This document shows, one piece after another, positions 8,433 through 16,875 of a stretch of DNA of 64,000 nt. The notes under the pieces are model-generated. The model searched no databases, was not told the DNA's origin, and saw only the letters and a list, made by a program, of their open reading frames with translations. How positions within the stretch are numbered: the first letter of the stretch is position 1; the number at the start of each line of letters is the position of its first letter. Location of the stretch: assembly GCF_020639365.1 (NCBI RefSeq), contig NZ_JAINUL010000001.1:5671617-5735616 (forward strand). The letters run 5' to 3'. The position numbers and the translations under genes are program-made. This stretch comes from Streptomyces flavotricini. Lineage in GTDB: Bacteria > Actinomycetota > Actinomycetes > Streptomycetales > Streptomycetaceae.

Positions 8433-9311
8433 TTAGGCGCGGGGGACGCGTACGACGCCCTCCTGGATGACGGTCACGGCGAGACGCCCGTCCTGGGTCC
8501 AGATCCGGGCCTGCCCGAGCCCGCGCCCGGCCGCGGCCGACGGGGACTCCTGGTCGTACAGCAGCCATTCGTCGGCGCGGAACGGCCGGTGGAACCACAT
8601 CGCGTGGTCCAGCGAGGCGCCCACCACGTCGCCGACCGCCCAGCCGCCCCGGCCGTGCGCGAGCAGCACCGAGTCGAGCAGGGTCATGTCCGAGACGTAG
8701 GTGGCCAGGCAGGTGTGCAGGAGCGCGTCGTCGCTCTCCAGCTTCCCGGCCGTGCGGAACCACACCTGCGAGCGCGGTTCGACGGGCTTGCCGACGCTGC
8801 CCCAGGGCGGGACCGTCGCGTACCGCAGGTCCACGGCGTCGCGCGCCTCGATCAGCCGCTCCACCGTGCCCGGGTCGCGGAAGACCTCCCGGTACGCGGG
8901 CAGCGCCTCGGCGGCCGTCGGCAGGCTCTCCGGATCGGGTGCGTCCGGCATCGCGGCCTGGTGGTCCAGGCCCTCCTCGTACGTCTGGAAGGACGCGGAG
9001 AGGTGGAAGATCGGCTGGCCGTGCTGGACGGCGACGACCCGGCGGGTGGTGAAGGAGCGCCCGTCGCGGATCCGGTCGACCGCGTAGACGATCGGCGCGC
9101 CGGGATCCCCGGCGCGCAGGAAGTACGAGTGCAGCGAGTGCGCGGTGCGGTCCTCGGGCACGGTCCGCCCGGCCGCGACCAGGGCCTGGGCCGCGACCTG
9201 GCCGCCGAAGACGCGCGGTACCAGCGCCGAACGGCTGGTACCGCGGAAGATGTTCTCCTCGATCTGCTCCAGGTCGAGCAGATCGAGGAGCGTCGTCAGT
9301 GCCTCGTTCAT
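8433..9311 (-). CDS. tesB: Acyl-CoA thioesterase II (TesB family)
   Basis: 292 aa double-hotdog thioesterase that hydrolyses acyl-CoA to free acid and CoA. Family landmarks: VFGGQVAAQALVAAGRTV near residues 34-51, HSLHSYFLRAGDPGAPIVY near 59, and in the C-terminal repeat SLDHAMWFHRPFRADEWLLY and GRGLGQARIWTQDGRL, including the expected Asp and Gln/Thr active-site residues. It starts 18 bases after an acyl-CoA dehydrogenase gene in the same direction, so the two probably form an operon for releasing or salvaging CoA during fatty-acid breakdown. Confidence 0.9.
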   Translation of the reverse strand: MNEALTTLLDLLDLEQIEENIFRGTSRSALVPRVFGGQVAAQALVAAGRTVPEDRTAHSLHSYFLRAGDPGAPIVYAVDRIRDGRSFTTRRVVAVQHGQPIFHLSASFQTYEEGLDHQAAMPDAPDPESLPTAAEALPAYREVFRDPGTVERLIEARDAVDLRYATVPPWGSVGKPVEPRSQVWFRTAGKLESDDALLHTCLATYVSDMTLLDSVLLAHGRGGWAVGDVVGASLDHAMWFHRPFRADEWLLYDQESPSAAAGRGLGQARIWTQDGRLAVTVIQEGVVRVPRA

Positions 9312-9329
9312 GGAGTGGAGGCCAGGGCC

Positions 9330-10487
<1,158 letters not shown>

Positions 10488-10532
10488 AGCCGCCTCCTCG
10501 ATCCTGTCGCCCGTCGCGCTGTCGCGCCGTGT

Positions 10533-10548
10533 CTAAGCGCTTGCTCAG
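10533..10548. promoter_or_regulatory. Candidate TetR-type operator, CTAAGCGCTTGCTCAG
   Basis: Imperfect palindrome (CT-AGC....GCT-AG) about 45 bases upstream of the acyl-CoA dehydrogenase start. AGCGCTTGCT-type sites occur upstream of fatty-acid genes in actinobacteria. No cognate regulator gene is adjacent. Confidence 0.4.
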
Positions 10549-10614
10549 ACTATTAAGTTACCGGTGGGTCGGGTGGGCTGTCCAGAGTCGCGGAGGGGTA
10601 CCGGGTGTGATGTC

Positions 10615-10652
10615 CGGCGCGGGCCGGCGGGGTGAGCCGTCGGCCCGCGCCG
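10615..10652 (-). terminator. Strong hairpin ending the small secreted-protein gene
   Basis: A perfect 12-bp stem (CGGCGCGGGCCG with CGGCCCGCGCCG) with a 14-base loop starts 5 bases past the stop codon at 10657. The arms are G/C only and no U-tract follows. Confidence 0.7.
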
Positions 10653-10656
10653 ACCC

Positions 10657-10980
10657 TCACTTGCCGAGCACCTTGCCGGTCCACTGGCCGGCGGCGCCGT
10701 GCATCAGGGCCTCGTTGCCCAGGATCTGGGTGCCGGGCAGCGAGGCCATGCCGATGTCGCCGGCCGGCGCCGCGCCGTTGTGGGAGCCGACCGTGTTGTC
10801 GCGGCCGGCGTTGAACACGTCGTCGCCGGCCACCTGGTTCAGGTCGCCGAAGACGATCGAGTACGTGTTGTCGATCGGCGCGTACACGGTGAAGGTGTCG
10901 TCGGCGCAGGCGGCGGAGGCGCCGGCCAGGATGACGCCGCCGGCGGCGAGAGCGGTCAGGGCGAGGCGGATCGATCGCAC
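10657..10980 (-). CDS. Small secreted protein, unknown function
   Basis: 107 aa. Residues 1-26 form a Sec signal peptide (MRSIRLALTALAAGGVILAGASAACA) that should be cleaved near ACA/DD, leaving a mature domain of about 80 residues. The mature part is Gly/Asn/Asp rich, with FTVYAPIDNTYSIVFGDLNQ and NAGRDNTVGSHNG, and contains no cysteine. The composition recalls small surface or matrix proteins, but it lacks chaplin or rodlin signatures. It stands alone with its own terminator; the 130 bases upstream hold a short GC-rich repeat but no clear operator. Function unknown. Confidence 0.75.
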   Translation of the reverse strand: MRSIRLALTALAAGGVILAGASAACADDTFTVYAPIDNTYSIVFGDLNQVAGDDVFNAGRDNTVGSHNGAAPAGDIGMASLPGTQILGNEALMHGAAGQWTGKVLGK

Positions 10981-11110
10981 GAGGGCACTGCCTTTCGAGG
11001 TGGGGGTGGGGGAGCAGTGCGAAGGTAGGCCGCCGCGCGGCGCGAGAAGGCGAGCCCGCCGCCGGGAGCGACGAGTCCATCCGTACGGCGCAGCCCCCCG
11101 CCCGGTCCGC

Positions 11111-12562
11111 TCAGGACTCCGGTGCCCGGGTCAGCGCGAACCACAACTCCATCCGGGCGTCCGGGTCGTCGAGATTGCGGTCGAGGAGGGCCGCGGCGCG
11201 GGCGATGCGCTGGCGGACGGTGTTGCGGTGCAGGCCGAGGGCGGCGGCGCTGCGGTCCCAGCTGCCGTGGTGCGCCAGCCAGGCGCGCAGGGTGTCCCGC
11301 AGGGCGGGGGAGAGCGGGCCGAGCAGGGCCTCGGCGTGGGCGCGGGCCTCGGCCGCGCCCACGAGCCCCGCGAGCCCGGGCTCGGTGTGCCGGGCCAGCG
11401 GGGTGCGGGCCGCCTCGGCGCGGTCCAGGGCCCGGCGGGCCTGCGCGTCGGCGGTGGACAGGGCGTCGGGGCCGGCCGGTGCGCTGACCCCGAGCCGCCA
11501 CCCGGGCTGCGGGGCGGGCTCCCGGTCGGTGAGGAGCCGTACGGCCGGGCCGTCCGGGTCCAGCAGCACGGTGCCCAGCGCGGCGGCGAGGGCCTGCGGA
11601 TCGGCGCCGCCTCGGGCGTGGACGGCGTACCAGGGCCCGGGCCCGCCCAGCGCCCCCGCGGGGGAGCCGCCGAGCAGCAGCCGGGCCAGCGCGGCGGCCT
11701 CGGCCCCGGCCGGCCGCTCCGCGGTGATCAGGGTCAGCAGGACGGCGGCGACGGAGGCGATGGTGTGGTCGCCGGGGACCCGGGCCGGGGTGGCGAGGGC
11801 CAGCACCCGGCCGCCGCCGACGGCGTAGACGGCGAGGTGCGTTCCGCGGGAGGCGTCGGTGGCGGTGGCCGCGGCCCCGCCCGCCACCCGCCGCGCCAGC
11901 TCCCGCACGGCGCCGAGCACCTCCTCCCCGACCCCGGCCCCGGCGGCCCGTACGATCCCGACCGCGGTCGAGGCGGGGGCCGTCGCGGGGCCCGGCGCCG
12001 GGCCGCCCGAGGGACCGGGCCCCGCGGCCGCGGCGCCGGCCGGGGTCAGGAGGGCGGCCCAGCCACCCAGGCTCGACGCCAGGCGGGTCAGGACCGCCGC
12101 GACCGGGTCGGGCCGGGCGGCCGCCGTGGCGAGCGATTGCTGGACCTCGGCGACCCGGCGCAGCTCCCGCGTACGGGCCTGCGCCATCAGCCGCCAGACG
12201 CTCCGGGCGACCGCCGTGAAGGGGGTCCGCGGCGGGACTTCCAGCAGAGGCAGCCCGTACCGCGCACAAGCCGCCGCCAGCGCCGCCGGCACCTCCTCGT
12301 GCACGGGCGCCACGCCGAAGCCGAGCGCCGCCGCGCCCGCGGCGACGAGCCCTCTCACGTAGCCGTCGGGGTCGGCCCCCAGCTCCGCGCCGGCGGTGAG
12401 CAGCAGCTCGCCGCCCAGCAGGTAGGGCGAGGGATCGGCCATCTCGGAGGCGTGCACCCCGTGCACATCGGCCTCGGCGGGCCCCGCGAGGTGGCGCAGC
12501 CCCAGCTCCCGGTCGGCGAGCAGCGCGGCCAGGGGGACCGGTGGGGTGGGCGGGGCCTCCAT
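11111..12562 (-). CDS. PucR-family transcriptional regulator
   Basis: 483 aa. The N-terminal PucR domain (ASEMADPSPYLLGGELLLTA) precedes a poorly conserved Ala/Gly-rich middle, and the C-terminal PucR helix-turn-helix reads LRAWLAHHGSWDRSAAALGL then HRNTVRQRIARAAALL. Members regulate purine, proline, GABA or polyamine catabolism. ATG 12562 is chosen because CGGAG lies 5 bases upstream; ATG 12577 adds five residues. It faces the ureohydrolase gene at 12688, the likely target. Low-complexity Ala/Gly/Pro tracts near residues 170-200 look like expansion of GC-rich codons. Confidence 0.85.
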   Translation of the reverse strand: MEAPPTPPVPLAALLADRELGLRHLAGPAEADVHGVHASEMADPSPYLLGGELLLTAGAELGADPDGYVRGLVAAGAAALGFGVAPVHEEVPAALAAACARYGLPLLEVPPRTPFTAVARSVWRLMAQARTRELRRVAEVQQSLATAAARPDPVAAVLTRLASSLGGWAALLTPAGAAAAGPGPSGGPAPGPATAPASTAVGIVRAAGAGVGEEVLGAVRELARRVAGGAAATATDASRGTHLAVYAVGGGRVLALATPARVPGDHTIASVAAVLLTLITAERPAGAEAAALARLLLGGSPAGALGGPGPWYAVHARGGADPQALAAALGTVLLDPDGPAVRLLTDREPAPQPGWRLGVSAPAGPDALSTADAQARRALDRAEAARTPLARHTEPGLAGLVGAAEARAHAEALLGPLSPALRDTLRAWLAHHGSWDRSAAALGLHRNTVRQRIARAAALLDRNLDDPDARMELWFALTRAPES

Positions 12563-12591
12563 GGATGCTCCGTACATATCAGAGAGGGTTG

Positions 12592-12687
12592 ATGGATGAA
12601 ACGTACACTTCGCGCCCTCGTGGTGGCGGCTTACGCTCGAAGCACCGCACCGTCACCCCCCGCAGGACCTCCGGAAGGGCACCCCTC
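12592..12687 (+). promoter_or_regulatory. Possible translated leader of the ureohydrolase gene with a TTA codon
   Basis: GAGAGGG followed by ATG at 12592 opens a frame that runs without a stop into the ureohydrolase frame, adding 32 residues. It contains one TTA leucine codon, the rare codon read by the developmental bldA tRNA. Homologues begin at the internal ATG 12688, so this may be an alternative start or simply 5' UTR. Confidence 0.35.
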
Positions 12688-13653
12688 ATGAGCACGCAGC
12701 CGCGCGGCCCCGTCGACTCCTCCCGCATTCCGCGCTACGCGGGCCCCGCGACCTTCGCCCGGCTGCCCCGCCTGGACGAGGTCGGCTCGGCTGACGTCGC
12801 CGTCGTCGGTGTCCCGTTCGACTCGGGCGTCTCGTACCGCCCCGGCGCCCGCTTCGGCGGCAACGCCATCCGCGAGGCCTCCCGCCTGCTGCGCCCGTAC
12901 AACCCGGCGCAGGACGCCTCCCCGTTCGCGCTCGCCCAGGTGGCGGACGCCGGCGACATCGCGGTGAACCCCTTCAACATCAACGAGGCCGTCGAGACGG
13001 TCGAGGCGGCCGCGGACGAGCTCCTCGGTGCCGGCTCCCGCCTGATGACCCTCGGCGGCGACCACACCATCGCCCTCCCGCTGCTGCGCTCCGTCGCGAA
13101 GAAGCACGGCCCGGTGGCGCTGCTGCACTTCGACGCCCACCTGGACACCTGGGACACCTACTTCGGCGCCGAGTACACGCACGGGACCCCGTTCCGCCGC
13201 GCCGTGGAGGAGGGCATCCTCGACACCGAGGCGCTCTCCCACGTCGGCACGCGCGGCCCGCTGTACGGCAAGCAGGACCTGGACGACGACGCCAAGATGG
13301 GCTTCGGCATCGTGACCTCGGCCGACGTCTACCGGCGCGGCGCCGACGAGGTCGCGGACCAGCTGCGCCAGCGCATCGGCGACCGCCCGCTGTACATCTC
13401 GATCGACATCGACGTGCTGGACCCGGCGCACGCGCCCGGCACCGGCACGCCGGAGGCGGGCGGCATGACCTCCCGCGAGCTGCTGGAGATCATCCGCGGT
13501 CTGTCCTCCTGCAACCTGGTCTCGGCGGACGTCGTCGAGGTCGCCCCGGCGTACGATCACGCCGAGATCACCTCGGTCGCGGCCTCCCACACCGCGTACG
13601 AGCTGACGACGATCATGAGCCGCCAGATCGCCGCCGCGAAGAAGGCGAAGTAG
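12688..13653 (+). CDS. speB: Agmatinase-type ureohydrolase (agmatinase or guanidinobutyrase)
   Basis: 321 aa binuclear manganese ureohydrolase that releases urea from a guanidino compound such as agmatine or 4-guanidinobutyrate. The metal ligands are complete: LGGDHT, HFDAHLDTW and SIDIDVLDPAHAPGTGTPE. ATG 12688 is supported by homologue starts (STQPRGPVDSSRIPRYAG), though the ribosome site (GGAAGGG) is rather far upstream. It is divergent from a PucR regulator and followed after 26 bases by a ThDP-dependent enzyme. Which guanidino substrate is used cannot be told from sequence; a PucR partner slightly favours catabolism over polyamine synthesis. Confidence 0.9.
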   Translation: MSTQPRGPVDSSRIPRYAGPATFARLPRLDEVGSADVAVVGVPFDSGVSYRPGARFGGNAIREASRLLRPYNPAQDASPFALAQVADAGDIAVNPFNINEAVETVEAAADELLGAGSRLMTLGGDHTIALPLLRSVAKKHGPVALLHFDAHLDTWDTYFGAEYTHGTPFRRAVEEGILDTEALSHVGTRGPLYGKQDLDDDAKMGFGIVTSADVYRRGADEVADQLRQRIGDRPLYISIDIDVLDPAHAPGTGTPEAGGMTSRELLEIIRGLSSCNLVSADVVEVAPAYDHAEITSVAASHTAYELTTIMSRQIAAAKKAK

Positions 13654-13679
13654 GACCCGAGAAGGGCGAGTAAGCGCAC

Positions 13680-15368
13680 GTGACGCACGACCACGACCTG
13701 GTACTCCGTCCCACCGAAGCCCAGACGGCGGCCGCGCTCGCGCCGCCGCCGGGGCGGACGGGCGGTGACCTGGTCGTGGAAACGCTCCGCGGCCTCGGCG
13801 CGACCACCGTCTTCGGTCTGCCGGGGCAGCACGCGCTCGCCCTCTTCGACGCGGTCGGCCGCTCCGACCTGCGCCTGATCGGGCTGCGTACGGAGAACAA
13901 CGCGGGCTTCGCCGCCGACGCGTACGGCCGCATCACCGGCGAGGCGGTTCCGCTGCTGCTCTCGACCGGCCCGGGCGCGCTGATGGCCCTGCCGGCCCTG
14001 GCCGAGGCGGCCGCCGCCTCGGCCCCCGTCCTCGCCATCGCCTCGCAGGTCCCGGTGGCGGGGCTGGGCGGCGGCCGGCGCGGGCACCTGCACGAACTGC
14101 GGGACCAGTCGGCTTCGTTCCGCGACGTGGTGAAGTCGGTCCACACGGCCCGCACGCCCTCGCAGATCCCCTCCGTGATCGCGGAGGCCTGGGAATCGGC
14201 GCTGACGGCCCCGCACGGCCCGGTCTGGGTGGAGATCCCCGAGGACGTGCTGCGCGCGCAGACGGTGATCCCGCAGGTCACGGCTGTGGACGCGAGCCCG
14301 CACGAGCTCGCCCCGCGCCCCGAGCTCACCGCGCTCGCGGCACACTGGCTGGGGCGGGCCTCCCGCCCCGTGATCATCGCGGGCGGCGGGGTGGTCCGCT
14401 CGGACGCGGCCGGCAAGCTGCGACAGCTGGCGGAGCGGCTGAACGCCCCGGTGGTCACCACCTTCGGCGGCAAGGGCGCCTTCCCGTGGACCCATCCGCT
14501 GTCCCTCCAGTCCTGGCTGGAGGACCGCCACATGACGGACTTCCTGGAGGACGCGGACGTCCTCCTGGTGGTCGGCTCGGGCCTGGGTGAACTGTCGTCG
14601 AACTACCACACGTTCTTCCCGACGGGCCGGGTCGTCCAGATCGAGGCGGACCTCGGCAAGCTGGAGTCCAACCACGCGGCCCTCGGCATCCACGCGGACG
14701 CCCGCCTGGCCCTCCAGGCCCTCCTGGAGACGGTCCCGGAGCGCCGGGACCCCCAGGCACCGGAACGCGTCCGCCTGCTCCTGTCGGAGATCGAGACCCG
14801 TCTGTCGGCGCAGGACGTGGCGCTGGAGCGCGGGCTCCTCAGCTCGATCCGCGCGGCCCTTCCCGCCCGCTCCCCGTCCTTCTGGGACATGACGATCCTG
14901 TCGTACTGGGCCTGGTCGGCGTTCGACGCGAAGCACCCCAACACGATGCACTCGGCGCAGGGCGCCGGCGGCCTCGGCTACGCCTTCCCGGCGGCCCTCG
15001 GCGCCTGCGTCGCGGAACCGGACACCCCGGTCCTGGCGGTCTCGGGCGACGGCGGCGCGATGTACTCGATCGCCGACCTGGCGACCGCGAAGCAGCACGA
15101 CCTGGACGTGACCTGGCTGATCGTTGACGACGGCGGCTACGGCATCCTGCGCGAGTACATGACGGACTCCTTCGAGGGCCGCACGACGGCCACCGAGCTC
15201 ACCCGCCCGGACTTCACGGCCCTGGCCGAGTCCTTCGGCGTCCCGGCGTCGACGACGACCCCGGAAACCCTCCGCGAGGACCTGAAGAAGGCCCTGACCA
15301 CCCCGGGCCCCACCGTCCTGGTCCTCCCGACCACCCTGAAGATGTTCGCCCCGACCCACCTGGCGTAA
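13680..15368 (+). CDS. Thiamine-diphosphate-dependent enzyme, acetolactate-synthase-like
   Basis: 562 aa with the full three-domain architecture: N-terminal Pyr domain with the activating Glu (RTENNAGFAADAYGRITGEA, near residue 80), a central FAD/NAD-like domain (PVIIAGGGVVRSDAAGK), and a C-terminal PP domain (VSGDGGAMYSIADLATAKQH). The second half of the ThDP-Mg signature, normally NN-x-GYG, reads DDGGYGIL here, so the metal-binding Asn is Asp. The reaction is unknown; it could be a decarboxylase or carboligase acting on the keto acid from the ureohydrolase product. GTG 13680 starts 26 bases after speB, very likely in the same operon. Confidence 0.85.
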   Translation: MTHDHDLVLRPTEAQTAAALAPPPGRTGGDLVVETLRGLGATTVFGLPGQHALALFDAVGRSDLRLIGLRTENNAGFAADAYGRITGEAVPLLLSTGPGALMALPALAEAAAASAPVLAIASQVPVAGLGGGRRGHLHELRDQSASFRDVVKSVHTARTPSQIPSVIAEAWESALTAPHGPVWVEIPEDVLRAQTVIPQVTAVDASPHELAPRPELTALAAHWLGRASRPVIIAGGGVVRSDAAGKLRQLAERLNAPVVTTFGGKGAFPWTHPLSLQSWLEDRHMTDFLEDADVLLVVGSGLGELSSNYHTFFPTGRVVQIEADLGKLESNHAALGIHADARLALQALLETVPERRDPQAPERVRLLLSEIETRLSAQDVALERGLLSSIRAALPARSPSFWDMTILSYWAWSAFDAKHPNTMHSAQGAGGLGYAFPAALGACVAEPDTPVLAVSGDGGAMYSIADLATAKQHDLDVTWLIVDDGGYGILREYMTDSFEGRTTATELTRPDFTALAESFGVPASTTTPETLREDLKKALTTPGPTVLVLPTTLKMFAPTHLA

Positions 15369-15392
15369 CCGCGCCCTTCCGTACGGTGCCCC

Positions 15393-15821
15393 TCACGCAC
15401 CGCTGCCGGGAACGGGAAAATCCGCCCAGACCGTCTTGCTGATGCCGTGGGCGCGGGGCTCGACGCCCCAGCGGGCGGCCACGGCGGCGATGACGGCGAG
15501 TCCCCGCCCGCCCTCGCAGTCCGGCCGATGGCCCCGTGGCTCCAGATCCGTCCAGGGGCCGGCGTCGGCGACTTCGACACGCAGGCACGCGCCGTCCCAC
15601 AGAGCCTTCACCCCGATCTCGCGGCCCCTGGGCGCGCGGGCGTGCCGTACGGCGTTGGTGACGAGCTCCGACAGCGCCAGCTCGGCCGCCTCGGCGATCT
15701 GCGGGGCGACGCCCCAGCAACGGGCCTGCGCCCGGAAGAAGGCGCGCGCCCAGCCGGGGGTGCGCGGGTTCCGGGGCAGGAGCCAGACGGCATCGAGCTG
15801 CTGAAGAAGGGGTGGTTCCAT
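15393..15821 (-). CDS. ATP-binding protein, RsbW-like anti-sigma kinase fold
   Basis: 142 aa GHKL ATPase domain. The N box ELALSELVTNAVRHA is at about residues 48-62, the G1 box VEVADAGPW near 81, and the G2 region GRGLAVIAAVAARWGVE near 105. Such stand-alone domains are very numerous in Streptomyces and act as putative serine kinases or anti-sigma factors, but partners are rarely known. ATG 15821 is preceded by GAGGTG. The promoter region carries a perfect 16-bp palindrome matching the other two copies next to the divergent GntR gene, so its expression is probably controlled by that regulator. Confidence 0.82.
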   Translation of the reverse strand: MEPPLLQQLDAVWLLPRNPRTPGWARAFFRAQARCWGVAPQIAEAAELALSELVTNAVRHARAPRGREIGVKALWDGACLRVEVADAGPWTDLEPRGHRPDCEGGRGLAVIAAVAARWGVEPRAHGISKTVWADFPVPGSGA

Positions 15822-15831
15822 CGGGCACCTC

Positions 15832-15847
15832 ACATCTCTAGAGATGT
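15832..15847. promoter_or_regulatory. GntR operator copy 1, ACATCTCTAGAGATGT
   Basis: Perfect 16-bp palindrome 10 bases upstream of the ATPase gene start. Confidence 0.75.
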
Positions 15848-15885
15848 ATCGAGTCAAGCGGTGATGGCGTCCTCGGTCAACCTCT

Positions 15886-15898
15886 TCTCTAGAGATGT
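15886..15898. promoter_or_regulatory. GntR operator copy 2, TCTCTAGAGATGT
   Basis: A palindromic TCTCTAGAGA core with the right arm conserved as AGAGATGT. Its centre is 51 bp from copy 1. Confidence 0.65.
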
Positions 15899-15946
15899 TC
15901 TCTCGTGATTTACGCTGCGCGAGCTCTGCCGCATTGCACGCCTACG

Positions 15947-15958
15947 ATGTCTAGAGAT
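15947..15958. promoter_or_regulatory. GntR operator copy 3, ATGTCTAGAGAT
   Basis: Third copy, with a shorter TCTAGA core flanked by AT-N and N-AT. It sits 14 bases upstream of the GntR start and overlaps its likely promoter, consistent with autoregulation. Confidence 0.65.
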
Positions 15959-15972
15959 GATCAGGAGGACGT

Positions 15973-16734
15973 ATGCCGAGTGACGGCTCCGGGCGGCAGC
16001 CCAAGTACCAGCGGATCGCCGCAGAGCTGAAGGCCGCCATCCGGTCCGGCAGGTACGGGCCCGGCGACCGTCTGCCCGGCGAGAACGACCTGATGGCCGC
16101 CCATGGCGTTGCCCGTATGACCGCACGTCAAGCGCTCGGCGTGCTGCAAGCCGAAGGGCTCGCCGAGGCCCGCAAGGGGGCCGGGGTCTTCGTGCGCGAG
16201 TTCCGGCTGATTCGACGCCGTGGAATCCAGCGTCTGGCTGCCGACGTCTGGAGCCAAGGAAGGTCCATCTGGGCCGCCGACACGGAGGACCGTGAACTCG
16301 TCGTCGATTTCCTCTCCGCTACCGACGAGCCGGCTCCGTCGGCAATCGCTGTGGTCCTCGGCCTCGCCGAGGGCGCTCGCGCGTGTGTCCGGCGCCGAAG
16401 GTTCTTGCTCGACGGCAAGCCCGTCTTGCTGGCGACCTCTTACCTGGACGCCGCCCTCACCGCCGGCACCGCCATCGCCGAGCCCGACTCCGGCCCCGGC
16501 GGCATCTACGCCCGGCTGGCGGACCTCGGCCGCGAGCCGGTGCGGTTCCGCGAGGAGGTCCGCTCCCGGATGCCCACTCCGGAGGAGGCCGACCGGCTCG
16601 GTCTCGTGCCCGGGACCCCGGTGGTGCTCGTCTGTCGCACCGCCTACACCGCCGACGGTCACGCGGTCGAGGTCAACGAGATGACCCTCGACGCCTCCGC
16701 CTACGTTCTGGAGTACGAGTTCGACGCCCAGTAG
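15973..16734 (+). CDS. GntR/HutC-family regulator with UTRA domain
   Basis: 253 aa. The N-terminal winged helix (KYQRIAAELKAAIRSGRYGP, then GDRLPGENDLMAAHGVARMT) is followed by a UTRA-type effector domain (about residues 95-245) ending VNEMTLDASAYVLEYEF. ATG 15973 has an excellent AGGAGG 4 bases upstream. Three TCTAGA-centred palindromes lie between it and the divergent ATPase gene, and it is probably their ligand-controlled repressor. GntR regulators of this size next to a RsbW-like ATPase recur in Streptomyces accessory loci, including integrative elements, but no element genes are seen here. The effector is unknown. Confidence 0.87.
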   Translation: MPSDGSGRQPKYQRIAAELKAAIRSGRYGPGDRLPGENDLMAAHGVARMTARQALGVLQAEGLAEARKGAGVFVREFRLIRRRGIQRLAADVWSQGRSIWAADTEDRELVVDFLSATDEPAPSAIAVVLGLAEGARACVRRRRFLLDGKPVLLATSYLDAALTAGTAIAEPDSGPGGIYARLADLGREPVRFREEVRSRMPTPEEADRLGLVPGTPVVLVCRTAYTADGHAVEVNEMTLDASAYVLEYEFDAQ

Positions 16735-16875
16735 CCGGAGCGTGGAGAGGAGTCACCCGGTGGGGTGAAGCCCGCGCGCGGGGGGCCGTACGCCGGTGCG
16801 AATGTTGCGGCGGGATGAAATCCGCCGGTCGGGGCGTTGGAGGAGCGGCAGGACTGGACGAACGGGGAGGACCAC

